A stretch of 64,000 nt of DNA from CBINFS01 sp966250015 (lineage in GTDB: Bacteria; Bacteroidota; Rhodothermia; Rhodothermales; DASSAV01), in NCBI GenBank assembly GCA_966250015.1, contig CBINFS010000004.1:124001-188000 (forward strand), given 5' to 3'. The notes below the pieces were generated by a model. That model made no database searches. It was not told where the DNA came from and worked only from the letters and a program-made list of their open reading frames with translations. Shown piece by piece: positions 1 through 7,661 of this stretch. The translations under genes and the position numbers were made by a program. Within the stretch, counting starts at the first letter, position 1. Each line of letters opens with the position of its first letter.

Positions 1-1
1 C

Positions 2-727
2 ACCGAAGAGGGGCTCAGCCTCGAAGCGGTAAACGACGCGGTGCTCGAAGGGCTGGCGGCGGCCGGCCGGGACTTCGGGATACGGACGAACGTCATCATC
101 TGCGGCTTACGTGACCGGTACGAGAGCGCGTCGCTCCGGCAGGCCGAAATCGCGGTCAGCTACCGCGGCCGCGGGGTGGTTGCCTTCGATCTGGCCGGCG
201 GCGAGGCCGGCAATCCGCCTAAGCACCACCTGCATGCATTCTATTACGCCCGGAACAACCTGCTCAACCTGACGATTCACGCGGGCGAGTCGTGGGGGCC
301 GGATTCGATCCACCAGGCGCTCTTCTTCTGCGGCGCGCACCGCATCGGGCACGGAACGACGCTTTACCAGGATCCGGAATTGATGCGTTATTTTGTCGAT
401 CACCGGATCCCGCTCGAGATCTGCCCGACGAGCAACGTGCAGACGCACGTCGTGCCGAGCCTCGAAGAGCATCCCCTGGTTCGGTACGTGGAGGCCGGGG
501 TCCCGGTCACCATCAATACCGACAACCGGCTATTCAGCCGAACCACGGTCACCGACGAGCTGTTACGCGTACACCAGGTTTGCGGTATCGGGGCGGACGA
601 TCTCCTGGAGATCGTGCTGAACGGTTTCCGGTACAGCTTTTTGCCGTGGGAGGAGAAGCTGGATCTGCTTTCGGAAGTGATGGAAGAGTTGCCTGCGGCA
701 CAGCCCGGGCGCCTCGGAGTCTGGTAG
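2..727 (+). CDS. add: Adenosine deaminase, C-terminal part (5' end outside window)
   Basis: The reading frame is open from the window edge, so the N-terminus is missing. The visible 241 residues carry the hallmarks of metal-dependent adenosine/AMP deaminases. These are HAGE (zinc ligand region and catalytic Glu), RIGHGT, the CPTSN motif, and INTDNRLFS with the metal-binding and catalytic Asp. The enzyme hydrolyses adenosine to inosine and ammonia in the cytoplasm, for purine salvage. aroA follows on the same strand 42 bases downstream. A related deaminase acting on another purine cannot be excluded without the N-terminal substrate loop. Confidence 0.88.
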   Translation, partial: TEEGLSLEAVNDAVLEGLAAAGRDFGIRTNVIICGLRDRYESASLRQAEIAVSYRGRGVVAFDLAGGEAGNPPKHHLHAFYYARNNLLNLTIHAGESWGPDSIHQALFFCGAHRIGHGTTLYQDPELMRYFVDHRIPLEICPTSNVQTHVVPSLEEHPLVRYVEAGVPVTINTDNRLFSRTTVTDELLRVHQVCGIGADDLLEIVLNGFRYSFLPWEEKLDLLSEVMEELPAAQPGRLGVW

Positions 728-769
728 GAACCTCTCGTCATAGAAAACCGCAAATCATTTTTGTTCAAC

Positions 770-2059
770 ATGGTACAGGTCATACAGCCGGTCGATACGC
801 TCAGCGGGACGGTGCGCGTTCCGTCGGACAAGTCGGTGGCACACCGTGCGGCGCTGCTCGCGGCGCTTGGCGACGGGGTGTCGGAGATCCGGAACTATCC
901 GGCGAGCGCCGATCCGCAATCGACCCTCTCGTGCCTCCGCCAGCTAGGTGTGGCCATCCGGGAGGAAAGCGGCCGGCTGGTGGTGGAGGGAGTAGGCCTG
1001 GAGGGGCTTCACGCGGCCAGTGAACCGATCGATTGCGGCAACTCGGGGACCACGCTCCGCCTGCTGGCGGGAATCCTGGCGGGCCAGCCTTTCTCCAGCA
1101 CGCTCATTGGAGATGCTTCGCTGAGCCGACGGCCGATGACCCGCGTGACGGAACCACTCGGCCTGATGGGGGCGCACATCGAGACGGAGGACGGGCACGC
1201 ACCGGTGCATTTGAGCGGCGGGCGACGGCTCAAGGGAATCACCTATACCCTCCCCGTCCCAAGTGCCCAGGTAAAATCGTGCGTGCTGCTGGCGGGGCTA
1301 TATGCCGAGGGTGAAACGACGGTCATCGAAACCGTACCGTCTCGCGACCACACGGAGCGCATGCTGGGGCTCGACGTGTTTGAAATGGACGGTAAGCGGC
1401 ACCTGACCGTTTCGGGCGGGCAGCGAATCCCGGCGCGTCAGTGGACGGTACCTCGCGACTTTTCCGCGGCGGCCTTTTTCCTGGTCGCCGGATCGATCGT
1501 CCCCGGCGGCGAGCTCGTCCTTCCGGAGGTCGGGCTCAACCCGACGCGGTCGGCGCTGCTCGACGTCCTGCGGGCGATGGGCGCTCAGATCACGGTCTCG
1601 AACGAGCGGGTTTACGGCGGGGAGCCGGTGGCCGACCTCCACGTCCAACCTTCCCAGCTCAGCGGCGTGACGGTCGGCGGCTCGCTCATTCCAAACCTGA
1701 TCGACGAGATCCCCGTGCTTGCGGTTGCTGCGGCTTGCGCAACGGGCCGGACGGAGATCCGCGACGCCGCGGAGCTTCGCGTGAAAGAGACCGACCGTAT
1801 CGCGGCGATCGTCAAAAATCTGCGGGCGATGGGCGCCTCGGTGGAAGAATTCGAGGATGGGCTGGCGATAGAAGGCGGCAGGAAGCTGAAGGGGGCAACC
1901 GTGGAGAGCTTCGACGACCACCGGATCGCGATGGCGATGGGCGTGGCAGGGCTCGTCGCAGAAGGCGAGACACGTGTACTCGGCGCGAAATGCGCCGCCA
2001 TCTCTTTCCCGGACTTCTGGGAGAAGCTCAAGTACGTCTGCGAGGGAGCGGACGTTTGA
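770..2059 (+). CDS. aroA: 3-phosphoshikimate 1-carboxyvinyltransferase (EPSP synthase)
   Basis: This 429-residue protein matches EPSP synthase along its full length. The enzyme joins shikimate-3-phosphate and phosphoenolpyruvate in the pathway to chorismate. Visible motifs are VPSDKSVAHR with catalytic Lys21, DCGNSGTTLRL near residue 88, LSRRPM, the catalytic DEIP starting at Asp312, and KETDR at 339-343. I use the ATG at 770; a TTG nine bases upstream is in frame but less likely. Its product chorismate is the substrate of the PabB-PabC fusion encoded at 16313. The gene ends seven bases before the convergent MGMT-like gene. Confidence 0.96.
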   Translation: MVQVIQPVDTLSGTVRVPSDKSVAHRAALLAALGDGVSEIRNYPASADPQSTLSCLRQLGVAIREESGRLVVEGVGLEGLHAASEPIDCGNSGTTLRLLAGILAGQPFSSTLIGDASLSRRPMTRVTEPLGLMGAHIETEDGHAPVHLSGGRRLKGITYTLPVPSAQVKSCVLLAGLYAEGETTVIETVPSRDHTERMLGLDVFEMDGKRHLTVSGGQRIPARQWTVPRDFSAAAFFLVAGSIVPGGELVLPEVGLNPTRSALLDVLRAMGAQITVSNERVYGGEPVADLHVQPSQLSGVTVGGSLIPNLIDEIPVLAVAAACATGRTEIRDAAELRVKETDRIAAIVKNLRAMGASVEEFEDGLAIEGGRKLKGATVESFDDHRIAMAMGVAGLVAEGETRVLGAKCAAISFPDFWEKLKYVCEGADV

Positions 2060-2065
2060 CCGGCC

Positions 2066-2380
2066 TCAGGGGATCCACAGGTGCTTCGAGAGGTCAACGC
2101 AGCCGTCCTCGGTGAAGGTGACGCCTTCGGACCGAAGCCTCTCTTCCATCACAAACGGCCCTTCGAAGTGCATACGTCCCGACAGGGCGCCGAAACGGTT
2201 CACGACGCGATGGCACGGCAGGTGCGATCCGGCGGCCGCTCTTAACGCCCAGCCGACCGTCCGTGCCGAGCTCCGGGTGCCCAGATGCTCGGCGATGTGG
2301 CCATAGGTGGTCACCTTACCTGCCGGAATCCTTGCGACCACGTCCCATACCTTCTGGAAAAAATCCTGATTGGCTTCCAT
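2066..2380 (-). CDS. MGMT-like (alkyltransferase-like) DNA-binding protein
   Basis: This 104-residue protein consists only of the C-terminal domain of O6-alkylguanine-DNA alkyltransferases. It has IPAGKVTTYGHIA (winged helix), the Arg-finger region SARTVGWAL, and LPCHRVV with Cys56. Single-domain alkyltransferase-like (ATL) proteins usually have Trp in place of that Cys and only bind damage. Here the acceptor Cys is kept, so real alkyl transfer is possible (inference). The conserved C-terminal GYxGG-type loop of true MGMT is not obvious. It is convergent with aroA, and the next minus-strand gene stops 24 bases upstream of its ATG. Confidence 0.85.
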   Translation of the reverse strand: MEANQDFFQKVWDVVARIPAGKVTTYGHIAEHLGTRSSARTVGWALRAAAGSHLPCHRVVNRFGALSGRMHFEGPFVMEERLRSEGVTFTEDGCVDLSKHLWIP

Positions 2381-2404
2381 CGGAAACGAAATGATTTGAG
2401 GCGG

Positions 2405-3262
2405 TCATTGATCACCGAGGATGATCGGGAGGCCATCCTTCCCCGATCCGACGATCACCGTCTTTGCGTTGGGCGACTCGGCCAGCTTTTGTGTGGCCTC
2501 GATGCCCTTGAACTGCAAGAACTGAGGTGTCAGGCTTTCCGTGATGATGCGCTGGTATTCAGCCTGCCCGAGCGCCTCGATCCGTTTGCGTTCGGCTTCG
2601 AGGCTATCCTTTTGCAGGGTGAAGAAATAGCGTTCGACTTCCTGCTCCTCGGTCAGCTTGTTCTCGATCGCACGGCGGATCTGTTCCGGGAGAATAACGT
2701 TGCGGATGAGGATCGTCTCGATGGCGACGAACCGCCCTTCGACGCCTGTTCGTACCCGGTTCAGTATCTGTTCCTGAAGCTCGGTGCGCCGTGACGAATA
2801 CAGCTCTTCGGGCGTGAACTGGCCGACGATTTCCCGGGCGGCGCTCCGCAATTCGGGCATCACCAGCTTGTTGTCGTAATCGGTGCCGTACGTCACGTGG
2901 AGCATCGGGAGGTTTTCCCGGATGGGCCGCCAGCGAATCGAGACGTCAAGCCCGATGGATAGGCCGTTGACGGAAAGCGCCGTGAGGTCTTCGAGGCGTT
3001 CCTGCACCCGGACGTCGTAGGTAAACACCTTGACCCACGGGGCATGTACGTTCATGCCTTCGTCGTAAACGCGGTTGAGATCGGTGCCGCCGAAGATGCT
3101 GTACCGGACGCCGGCCTCGCCCGAGCCGATCATCGTCGTCATACACCCGGCTCCGAGCGCCCCGACAAGGACGATGAGCGCCAGCCAGATGCCCATACGC
3201 GCAAACATGCGGGACACGTTCGGGTATTTTTCAGCCATTCCTCGAGGACCCGTGTACGGCAT
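2405..3262 (-). CDS. SPFH/prohibitin-family membrane protein
   Basis: A 285-residue SPFH (stomatin/prohibitin) protein. A hydrophobic segment at about residues 24-42 anchors it, followed by the SPFH domain (GVRYSIFGGTDLNRVYDEGMNVHAPWVKVFTYDVR and LPEQIRRAIENKLTEEQEVER). A charged coiled coil (about 200-250) and a short tail complete it. Such proteins form rings at the inner membrane that act on proteases or membrane domains. I prefer the ATG at 3262 because a strong AGGGAGG site lies about nine bases upstream. The Met eight codons later has a GAGGA directly abutting it, which is too close. The GAGC sequence at residues 37-40 resembles a lipobox but lacks the usual -3 Leu. Confidence 0.85.
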   Translation of the reverse strand: MPYTGPRGMAEKYPNVSRMFARMGIWLALIVLVGALGAGCMTTMIGSGEAGVRYSIFGGTDLNRVYDEGMNVHAPWVKVFTYDVRVQERLEDLTALSVNGLSIGLDVSIRWRPIRENLPMLHVTYGTDYDNKLVMPELRSAAREIVGQFTPEELYSSRRTELQEQILNRVRTGVEGRFVAIETILIRNVILPEQIRRAIENKLTEEQEVERYFFTLQKDSLEAERKRIEALGQAEYQRIITESLTPQFLQFKGIEATQKLAESPNAKTVIVGSGKDGLPIILGDQ

Positions 3263-3401
3263 CGATTTGTGCCTCCCTGTGTGATTGGGTTCCCTTCTCT
3301 CGACGCAGGAGTATCTGAAAAGTTGCAGGGCAACATCCCGCGGACGAACAGGTTGAACCGTTGCCCGATCCCCCTCATCCACGCCGTACAAACCAACGGA
3401 C

Positions 3402-4358
3402 ATGATTTCGACTTCAGGACCAGAGGCAGTCGAGAGGCTGCAACATGCGCTTGGAGCGGACCGGCTCGGCCGGAACGTCATTCTGGCGCCGTATACCACC
3501 TTCAAGATCGGCGGACCGGCCGATCTCTTTTACGAAGCCCGATCGGCCGACGAGCTGGCGCGTGCCATCCTCGTCTGCCGCGAGCTTGGCCTCCACCACT
3601 TTTTGCTCGGTCTGGGAGCCAACATATTGATTGGAGACGGGGGCTTTCGGGGGCTCGTGATTCGCAACGTGGCCCGACACAAGACAGTCATTCCGGAGAA
3701 GAACCAGGTCTGGTCAGAGAGCGGCGCCGTCGTCTACCCGGACCTGATCGACCTCGCCGTCGAGCACGGCCTGTCGGGTCTCGAGCACTACGTCGGGATC
3801 CCGTCTACGGTCGGCGGCGCCCTGTGGCAGAACCTGCACTTCCTCTCTCCTCCCCCGGAACGCGAGCGTACGATGTTCATCGAGGAAGTGCTCGCGGAAG
3901 CCGAGATCCTGACGGCGGAGAACGAGCGGCGAACGGTAGATACCGCGTATTTCGAGTTCGGGTACGACTACTCGATCCTGCACGTCCGAAACGACGTCGT
4001 GCTCTCTGCGACGTTCCAGCTGGAGCCGGGGGATCAAAAACGGATGCGGGAGATCATGGAGGCCAATCTGGCCTGGCGCCGCGAGCGCCATCCTCCGCTC
4101 GACACCGAGCCGAGCGCCGGGTCGATCTTCAAAAAGATAGACGGGGTCGGAGCCGGCCGGCTGATCGACCAATGTGGGCTCAAAGGCAAAACGATCGGCG
4201 GCGCACAAATCACGCAGCGGCACGCCAACATCATCATCAACCGTGGCAACGCAACGGCGGCAGACGTGCGAGCGCTGATCGCACACGTGCAGGAGGTCGT
4301 CGAACGGGAGACCGGCTACCGGCTCGAAACGGAGGTTTCGTTCATCGGCGAGTTCTGA
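3402..4358 (+). CDS. murB: UDP-N-acetylenolpyruvoylglucosamine reductase
   Basis: This 318-residue flavoenzyme reduces UDP-GlcNAc-enolpyruvate to UDP-MurNAc with NADPH in cytoplasmic peptidoglycan synthesis. Features are GGPAD at 37-41, the FAD-binding LGLGANILIGDGGFRGLVI, YVGIPSTVGGALWQN, PSAGSIFKK with the conserved Ser241, and HANIIINRGNATAADV. It lies outside a dcw cell-wall cluster. Its 3' end overlaps the convergent ADP-ribosylglycohydrolase gene by 43 bases. The start is the ATG at 3402; no strong ribosome-binding site is visible. Confidence 0.95.
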   Translation: MISTSGPEAVERLQHALGADRLGRNVILAPYTTFKIGGPADLFYEARSADELARAILVCRELGLHHFLLGLGANILIGDGGFRGLVIRNVARHKTVIPEKNQVWSESGAVVYPDLIDLAVEHGLSGLEHYVGIPSTVGGALWQNLHFLSPPPERERTMFIEEVLAEAEILTAENERRTVDTAYFEFGYDYSILHVRNDVVLSATFQLEPGDQKRMREIMEANLAWRRERHPPLDTEPSAGSIFKKIDGVGAGRLIDQCGLKGKTIGGAQITQRHANIIINRGNATAADVRALIAHVQEVVERETGYRLETEVSFIGEF

Positions 4359-5374
4359 ACGGCCGGCGCCCCCTCCCTTCCGGCAAGCCGGTACAGGTTG
4401 GCCGCGAAGGCATCCGCCTCGTCGAGCAGGCGCTGACGTTCCTCGAGCCCGTATTTCCAATCGTCCGGGAAAGCCGACCACCCGTGGCAGGCACCGAGCA
4501 GCGCGCCGAGCATGGCCCCGATAGTGTCCGCGTCACCGCCCATGTTGATGGCGGAGAGCAGGGTTGCTTCGATAAGCCGCGGGTTCCGCGCAAACATGGC
4601 GACGGCGAAGGGCCACGACTCGTCGGCGTCGAACCCGGCGCCGTCGCATAGCTCGTTCAGGTCGAGGGGGATGTCGCTCAGGTGATCCGAGAGGAGGCGA
4701 AGGCGCGCCGTCACGCTTCGCCCGGAAGGAAGGGTGCCCTGGTTGAGCTGTGTTTCAGCCCATTCCACCGTTTCGACGAGACCCTGCCAGAAGCCGTCGC
4801 GGTCGAAGGCGTCCGGATTCGTTCCGAACACGCGGCTCACGGCGAAAGCCTGCCCGAAGCCGGCAGTGAGCGCGATGGGGTGGGCGTGTGTGATACGCAG
4901 GACAGGGATTATGTGATCGAAGGCCTCCTTCGTAGACGCCCCCGATACGGCCCACCAGAGGCCGGGCGCCACGGCACGCATGGGGGCGCCGTTGGTTGGT
5001 TCGAGGTCGTCCCCACTCCTGCGCCAGTCCGCGCCGGCTGCCAGGCGTTCGATGGCCGTCCGGCTCGTCGTCCCCCATCGACGGGCTTCCGGAATCAGGT
5101 TGACGTAGGTTTCGGCGAGCCGGGGTGGGACCTCCTCGATCCGGCCCACTTCCGTCAAAACGCGAACGAGTGCAAAGGTGAACTGCGTGTCGTCTGTCCA
5201 CTGACCGGCTTTGAGGTCGTGACGGCGTTCGTCGTCTGAAAAGCCTTTGATTCCTCGATAATACGTGCGTACGTTCTGATGGCTGAAACCTTCGACGGGC
5301 ATCCCGAGCGCGTCACCTACCGCTGCCCCCAAAAGGGCGCCGCGGACTCTATCCTGAAAACCTGAACCGACCAT
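4316..5374 (-). CDS. ADP-ribosylglycohydrolase family protein
   Basis: A 352-residue protein of the ADP-ribosylglycohydrolase (DraG/ARH) family. It removes ADP-ribose from proteins or related N-/O-glycosidic adducts using a two-Mg centre. Visible signatures are GALLGAAVGDALGMPVEG near the N-terminus, the metal ligands in WTDDTQ, and the C-terminal NMGGDADTIGAMLGALLGA. I choose the ATG at 5374, preceded by GGAG at suitable spacing; an upstream in-frame start would add 22 residues unlike the family. The last 43 bases lie antisense to the 3' end of murB. Its substrate is unknown. Confidence 0.88.
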   Translation of the reverse strand: MVGSGFQDRVRGALLGAAVGDALGMPVEGFSHQNVRTYYRGIKGFSDDERRHDLKAGQWTDDTQFTFALVRVLTEVGRIEEVPPRLAETYVNLIPEARRWGTTSRTAIERLAAGADWRRSGDDLEPTNGAPMRAVAPGLWWAVSGASTKEAFDHIIPVLRITHAHPIALTAGFGQAFAVSRVFGTNPDAFDRDGFWQGLVETVEWAETQLNQGTLPSGRSVTARLRLLSDHLSDIPLDLNELCDGAGFDADESWPFAVAMFARNPRLIEATLLSAINMGGDADTIGAMLGALLGACHGWSAFPDDWKYGLEERQRLLDEADAFAANLYRLAGREGAPAVQNSPMNETSVSSR

Positions 5375-5521
5375 TATATCTCCATTATTCAAAGAGTCAC
5401 GATACACCGGCAGAACAAGCTTAAACGGATCACCGGACAAAAACCAAAGATGGGACGTTGAAGTGTCGGTGTATTCTTTCTGTACGGAAACGCACAGGTA
5501 AAGTTAAATGAATTGATTTTG

Positions 5522-6190
5522 ATGAACTGGTTGACCGGAGCCTGGGCCATCTTTCTTAAGGATTTACGTCTCGAGCTGCGCAGCCGTTATGCGCTCAACA
5601 TGCTGCTCATGTTCGTGCTGACGTCGCTTCTCCTCATCCTGTACGCCGTCGCCCAGGAAACGATCAGCGAGCGGGTGCAGGCGGCCCTGCTGTGGGTGGT
5701 CATACTTTTTTCGGCGGCAATTGGCCTCGGCCGCGTCTTCATTGGTGAGGAAGAGCGCGGGACGGTCTTGCTCCTTCAGCTCAATGCAACGGGCAGTATG
5801 GTGTTTGCCGGGAAGCTCCTGTTCAACTTTCTGCTGGTGGTGGGGATGAACCTGGTTGCGGCCGGCGCGTTTCTCGTGCTACTGGACATGCCCGTAGTGC
5901 TGCCCGGCCTGCTCGTGGTTACGATGCTGCTGGGCGGGATCGGCCTGTCCGGCGCCACGACGTTTCTTGCGGCGGTCATCGCGCGGACGTCCAACCACGG
6001 TCCCCTGCTGCCGGTCCTGCTTTTTCCGGTGTTGATCCCGTTGTTGCTTTCCGTCATCAGCGCAACGCACACGGCGATGGTCGGCAACGGCTGGGCCGAG
6101 GCACGAAGTGAGCTGCTCACGCTCGTCGGATTTGCAGGCGTCGTAATCACCGCCGCCGTATTATTGTTCGACTACGTGTGGAAGGACTGA
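5522..6190 (+). CDS. ccmB: Cytochrome c maturation protein CcmB (heme exporter permease)
   Basis: A 222-residue inner-membrane protein with six predicted transmembrane segments. It matches CcmB, the permease that works with the CcmA ATPase in releasing holo-CcmE from CcmC. Recognisable parts are WAIFLKDLRLELRSRYALNMLLMFVLTSLLLI, the GRVFIGEEERGTVLLLQL loop, and the SGATTFLAAVIARTSNHGPLLPVLLFPVLIPLLLS segment. The ATG at 5522 is used; in-frame TTG codons precede it. It begins the ccmB-C-D-E run. No ccmA precedes it: the upstream gene is on the other strand. Confidence 0.93.
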   Translation: MNWLTGAWAIFLKDLRLELRSRYALNMLLMFVLTSLLLILYAVAQETISERVQAALLWVVILFSAAIGLGRVFIGEEERGTVLLLQLNATGSMVFAGKLLFNFLLVVGMNLVAAGAFLVLLDMPVVLPGLLVVTMLLGGIGLSGATTFLAAVIARTSNHGPLLPVLLFPVLIPLLLSVISATHTAMVGNGWAEARSELLTLVGFAGVVITAAVLLFDYVWKD

Positions 6191-6219
6191 ATCAGCCAAA
6201 CAACTTGCACCACGGATAG

Positions 6220-6945
6220 ATGAGCGATTGGATTCTCGGCAGCAAATCCGGGGAGTTCGCAATAAAGCGATACACGATCATCCGAAACGTCATCCTGGTC
6301 TGGATGACCCTCGTTTTGCTCGGGGCGTTCTTGCTGGACATCCCCCGGATCGTCATTCTCGAGCACACCGCACGGAACCTGTATTTCCACGTGCCGATGT
6401 GGTTCACGATGATGGCAGCCGGGATCGTGTCGGCCTACCATTCGGTGCGCGTGCTTGCAAGCGGCGACCCGGTGCGCGACGTCCGGGCAAGTGAAGCCGC
6501 CCGGCTCGCGATCTTTTTCGGCATCCTCGGATTGCTCACCGGCATGATGTGGGCGCGATTCACCTGGTACCTCGGGACGGGCCTGTGGTGGAACTTCGAT
6601 CCGAAGCAGTCCATGGCGGCCGTCCAGGTGCTGATTTACGGGGGTTACTTCGTTCTTCGCTCCACGATCGACGACCCCCGGAAAAGATCCCGCATTGCGG
6701 CGGTGTACAACCTGTTTGCGTTTGCGACGTTGCCGTTCCTGCTCTACGTCCTGCCGAGGCAGATGGAAAGCCTCCATCCGGGAGCCGAAGGGAACCCGGC
6801 GTTCAGCGAGATCACACACCCGATCATGCGCGTCGTCTTCTACCCCGCGGTGATCGGCTTCATCGGGCTATTCTGGATACTGTACACGCAACGGGTACGG
6901 GAGCGGCTACTTCGTAAAAAGCTCGAATATCAGCCCGAAATGTAG
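6220..6945 (+). CDS. ccmC: Cytochrome c maturation protein CcmC (heme handling)
   Basis: A 241-residue, six-span membrane protein of the CcmC/CcmF/CcsA heme-handling family. The periplasmic WWD-like tryptophan-rich stretch appears as TWYLGTGLWWNFDPKQS. Histidines that could be axial heme ligands flank it: YFHVPMWFTMM before and ITHPIMRVVFYPAVIGF after. CcmC loads heme onto CcmE. The gene follows ccmB by 29 bases and precedes the small ccmD-like gene by 18 bases, consistent with one transcript. Confidence 0.93.
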   Translation: MSDWILGSKSGEFAIKRYTIIRNVILVWMTLVLLGAFLLDIPRIVILEHTARNLYFHVPMWFTMMAAGIVSAYHSVRVLASGDPVRDVRASEAARLAIFFGILGLLTGMMWARFTWYLGTGLWWNFDPKQSMAAVQVLIYGGYFVLRSTIDDPRKRSRIAAVYNLFAFATLPFLLYVLPRQMESLHPGAEGNPAFSEITHPIMRVVFYPAVIGFIGLFWILYTQRVRERLLRKKLEYQPEM

Positions 6946-6963
6946 ACTCTTTACCTGCAGCCC

Positions 6964-7215
6964 ATGATCATTCATCCCATACAAGACACGCTGCAAGGCG
7001 CAGCACCGGACAGTATTCAGGCTTCGACGAGCGTGCCGGCACAAGGAGCCGACGGCCTCGAACGGGTCATGCTCGCCGACGACAAGCTCTTCGTCGTGCT
7101 GGCCGTCGTTTTGATAATCTGGGCCGGAATCGTATTCTTCATCTGGAGAACAGATAGAAGACTGCGTAATCTGGAACGAACCGTTGGATCGGGCATTCCA
7201 GACGAGACCATCTGA
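6964..7215 (+). CDS. ccmD: CcmD-like small membrane protein
   Basis: An 83-residue protein with one strong transmembrane helix (LFVVLAVVLIIWAGIVFFIW, about residues 42-61) and a basic cytoplasmic segment RTDRRLRNLER. This is the topology of CcmD, which stabilises the CcmABC-CcmE complex. CcmD diverges rapidly in sequence, so the call rests on size, topology and position between ccmC and ccmE. The N-terminal 35 residues are a polar extension longer than in E. coli CcmD. Confidence 0.75.
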   Translation: MIIHPIQDTLQGAAPDSIQASTSVPAQGADGLERVMLADDKLFVVLAVVLIIWAGIVFFIWRTDRRLRNLERTVGSGIPDETI

Positions 7216-7263
7216 CCCGTTCGAGAAGCCCTTTTCACACCCGAAATTGCTGCCCGTACCGTG

Positions 7264-7656
7264 ATGAAGACCAAGACGATTGTTGGACTGGTATTGATCG
7301 TCGGATTCACCTCCCTCGTTTTCCTGAACTTTGGGACGCAGGTAGGGGGTTACATGAACTTCAGCCAGGCGGCGGAAACTGGCGCTCAGGCACACGTGGT
7401 GGGCGAATGGGTCAAAGAGCAGCCGATCACGTACGATCGGGAACGCAACGTCTTCAGCTTCTACATGAAAGACGACCAGGGACAGGTCCGCCTCGTCGAG
7501 TATTACAATCCCAAGCCAGCCAATTTTGAGGACGCGGAGAAGCTGGTGGTTGACGGGCGGGTCGAAGGCGACGTTTTCGTGGCCGATCACATCCTGGTGA
7601 AGTGCCCGTCCAAGTACAACGATACGCGCGCCCTGGAAGTGAACGCCTCTTACTGA
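7264..7656 (+). CDS. ccmE: Cytochrome c maturation protein CcmE, Cys-type heme chaperone
   Basis: A 130-residue periplasmic heme chaperone. It has an N-terminal signal anchor (residues 4-22) and the OB-fold of CcmE (HVVGEWVKEQPITYDRERNVFSFYMKD, VVDGRVEGDVFVADHILVKCPSKYN). The classical LAKHDENY heme-attachment motif is replaced by LVKCPSKY, so Cys114 sits where His normally binds heme and Tyr118 is conserved. This C-x3-Y form is known from Desulfovibrio and archaeal Ccm systems. A GTG directly before the ATG at 7264 is an alternative start. The stop lies five bases from the convergent mgtE stop. Confidence 0.92.
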   Translation: MKTKTIVGLVLIVGFTSLVFLNFGTQVGGYMNFSQAAETGAQAHVVGEWVKEQPITYDRERNVFSFYMKDDQGQVRLVEYYNPKPANFEDAEKLVVDGRVEGDVFVADHILVKCPSKYNDTRALEVNASY

Positions 7657-7661
7657 TTCCG

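Noticed and set aside
3044..4651. A 535-codon open frame on the plus strand over murB and the SPFH gene
   Set aside because: It is a by-product of high GC content. It crosses three well-supported genes, has no domain, and is Arg/Pro-rich as expected of a shadow frame.
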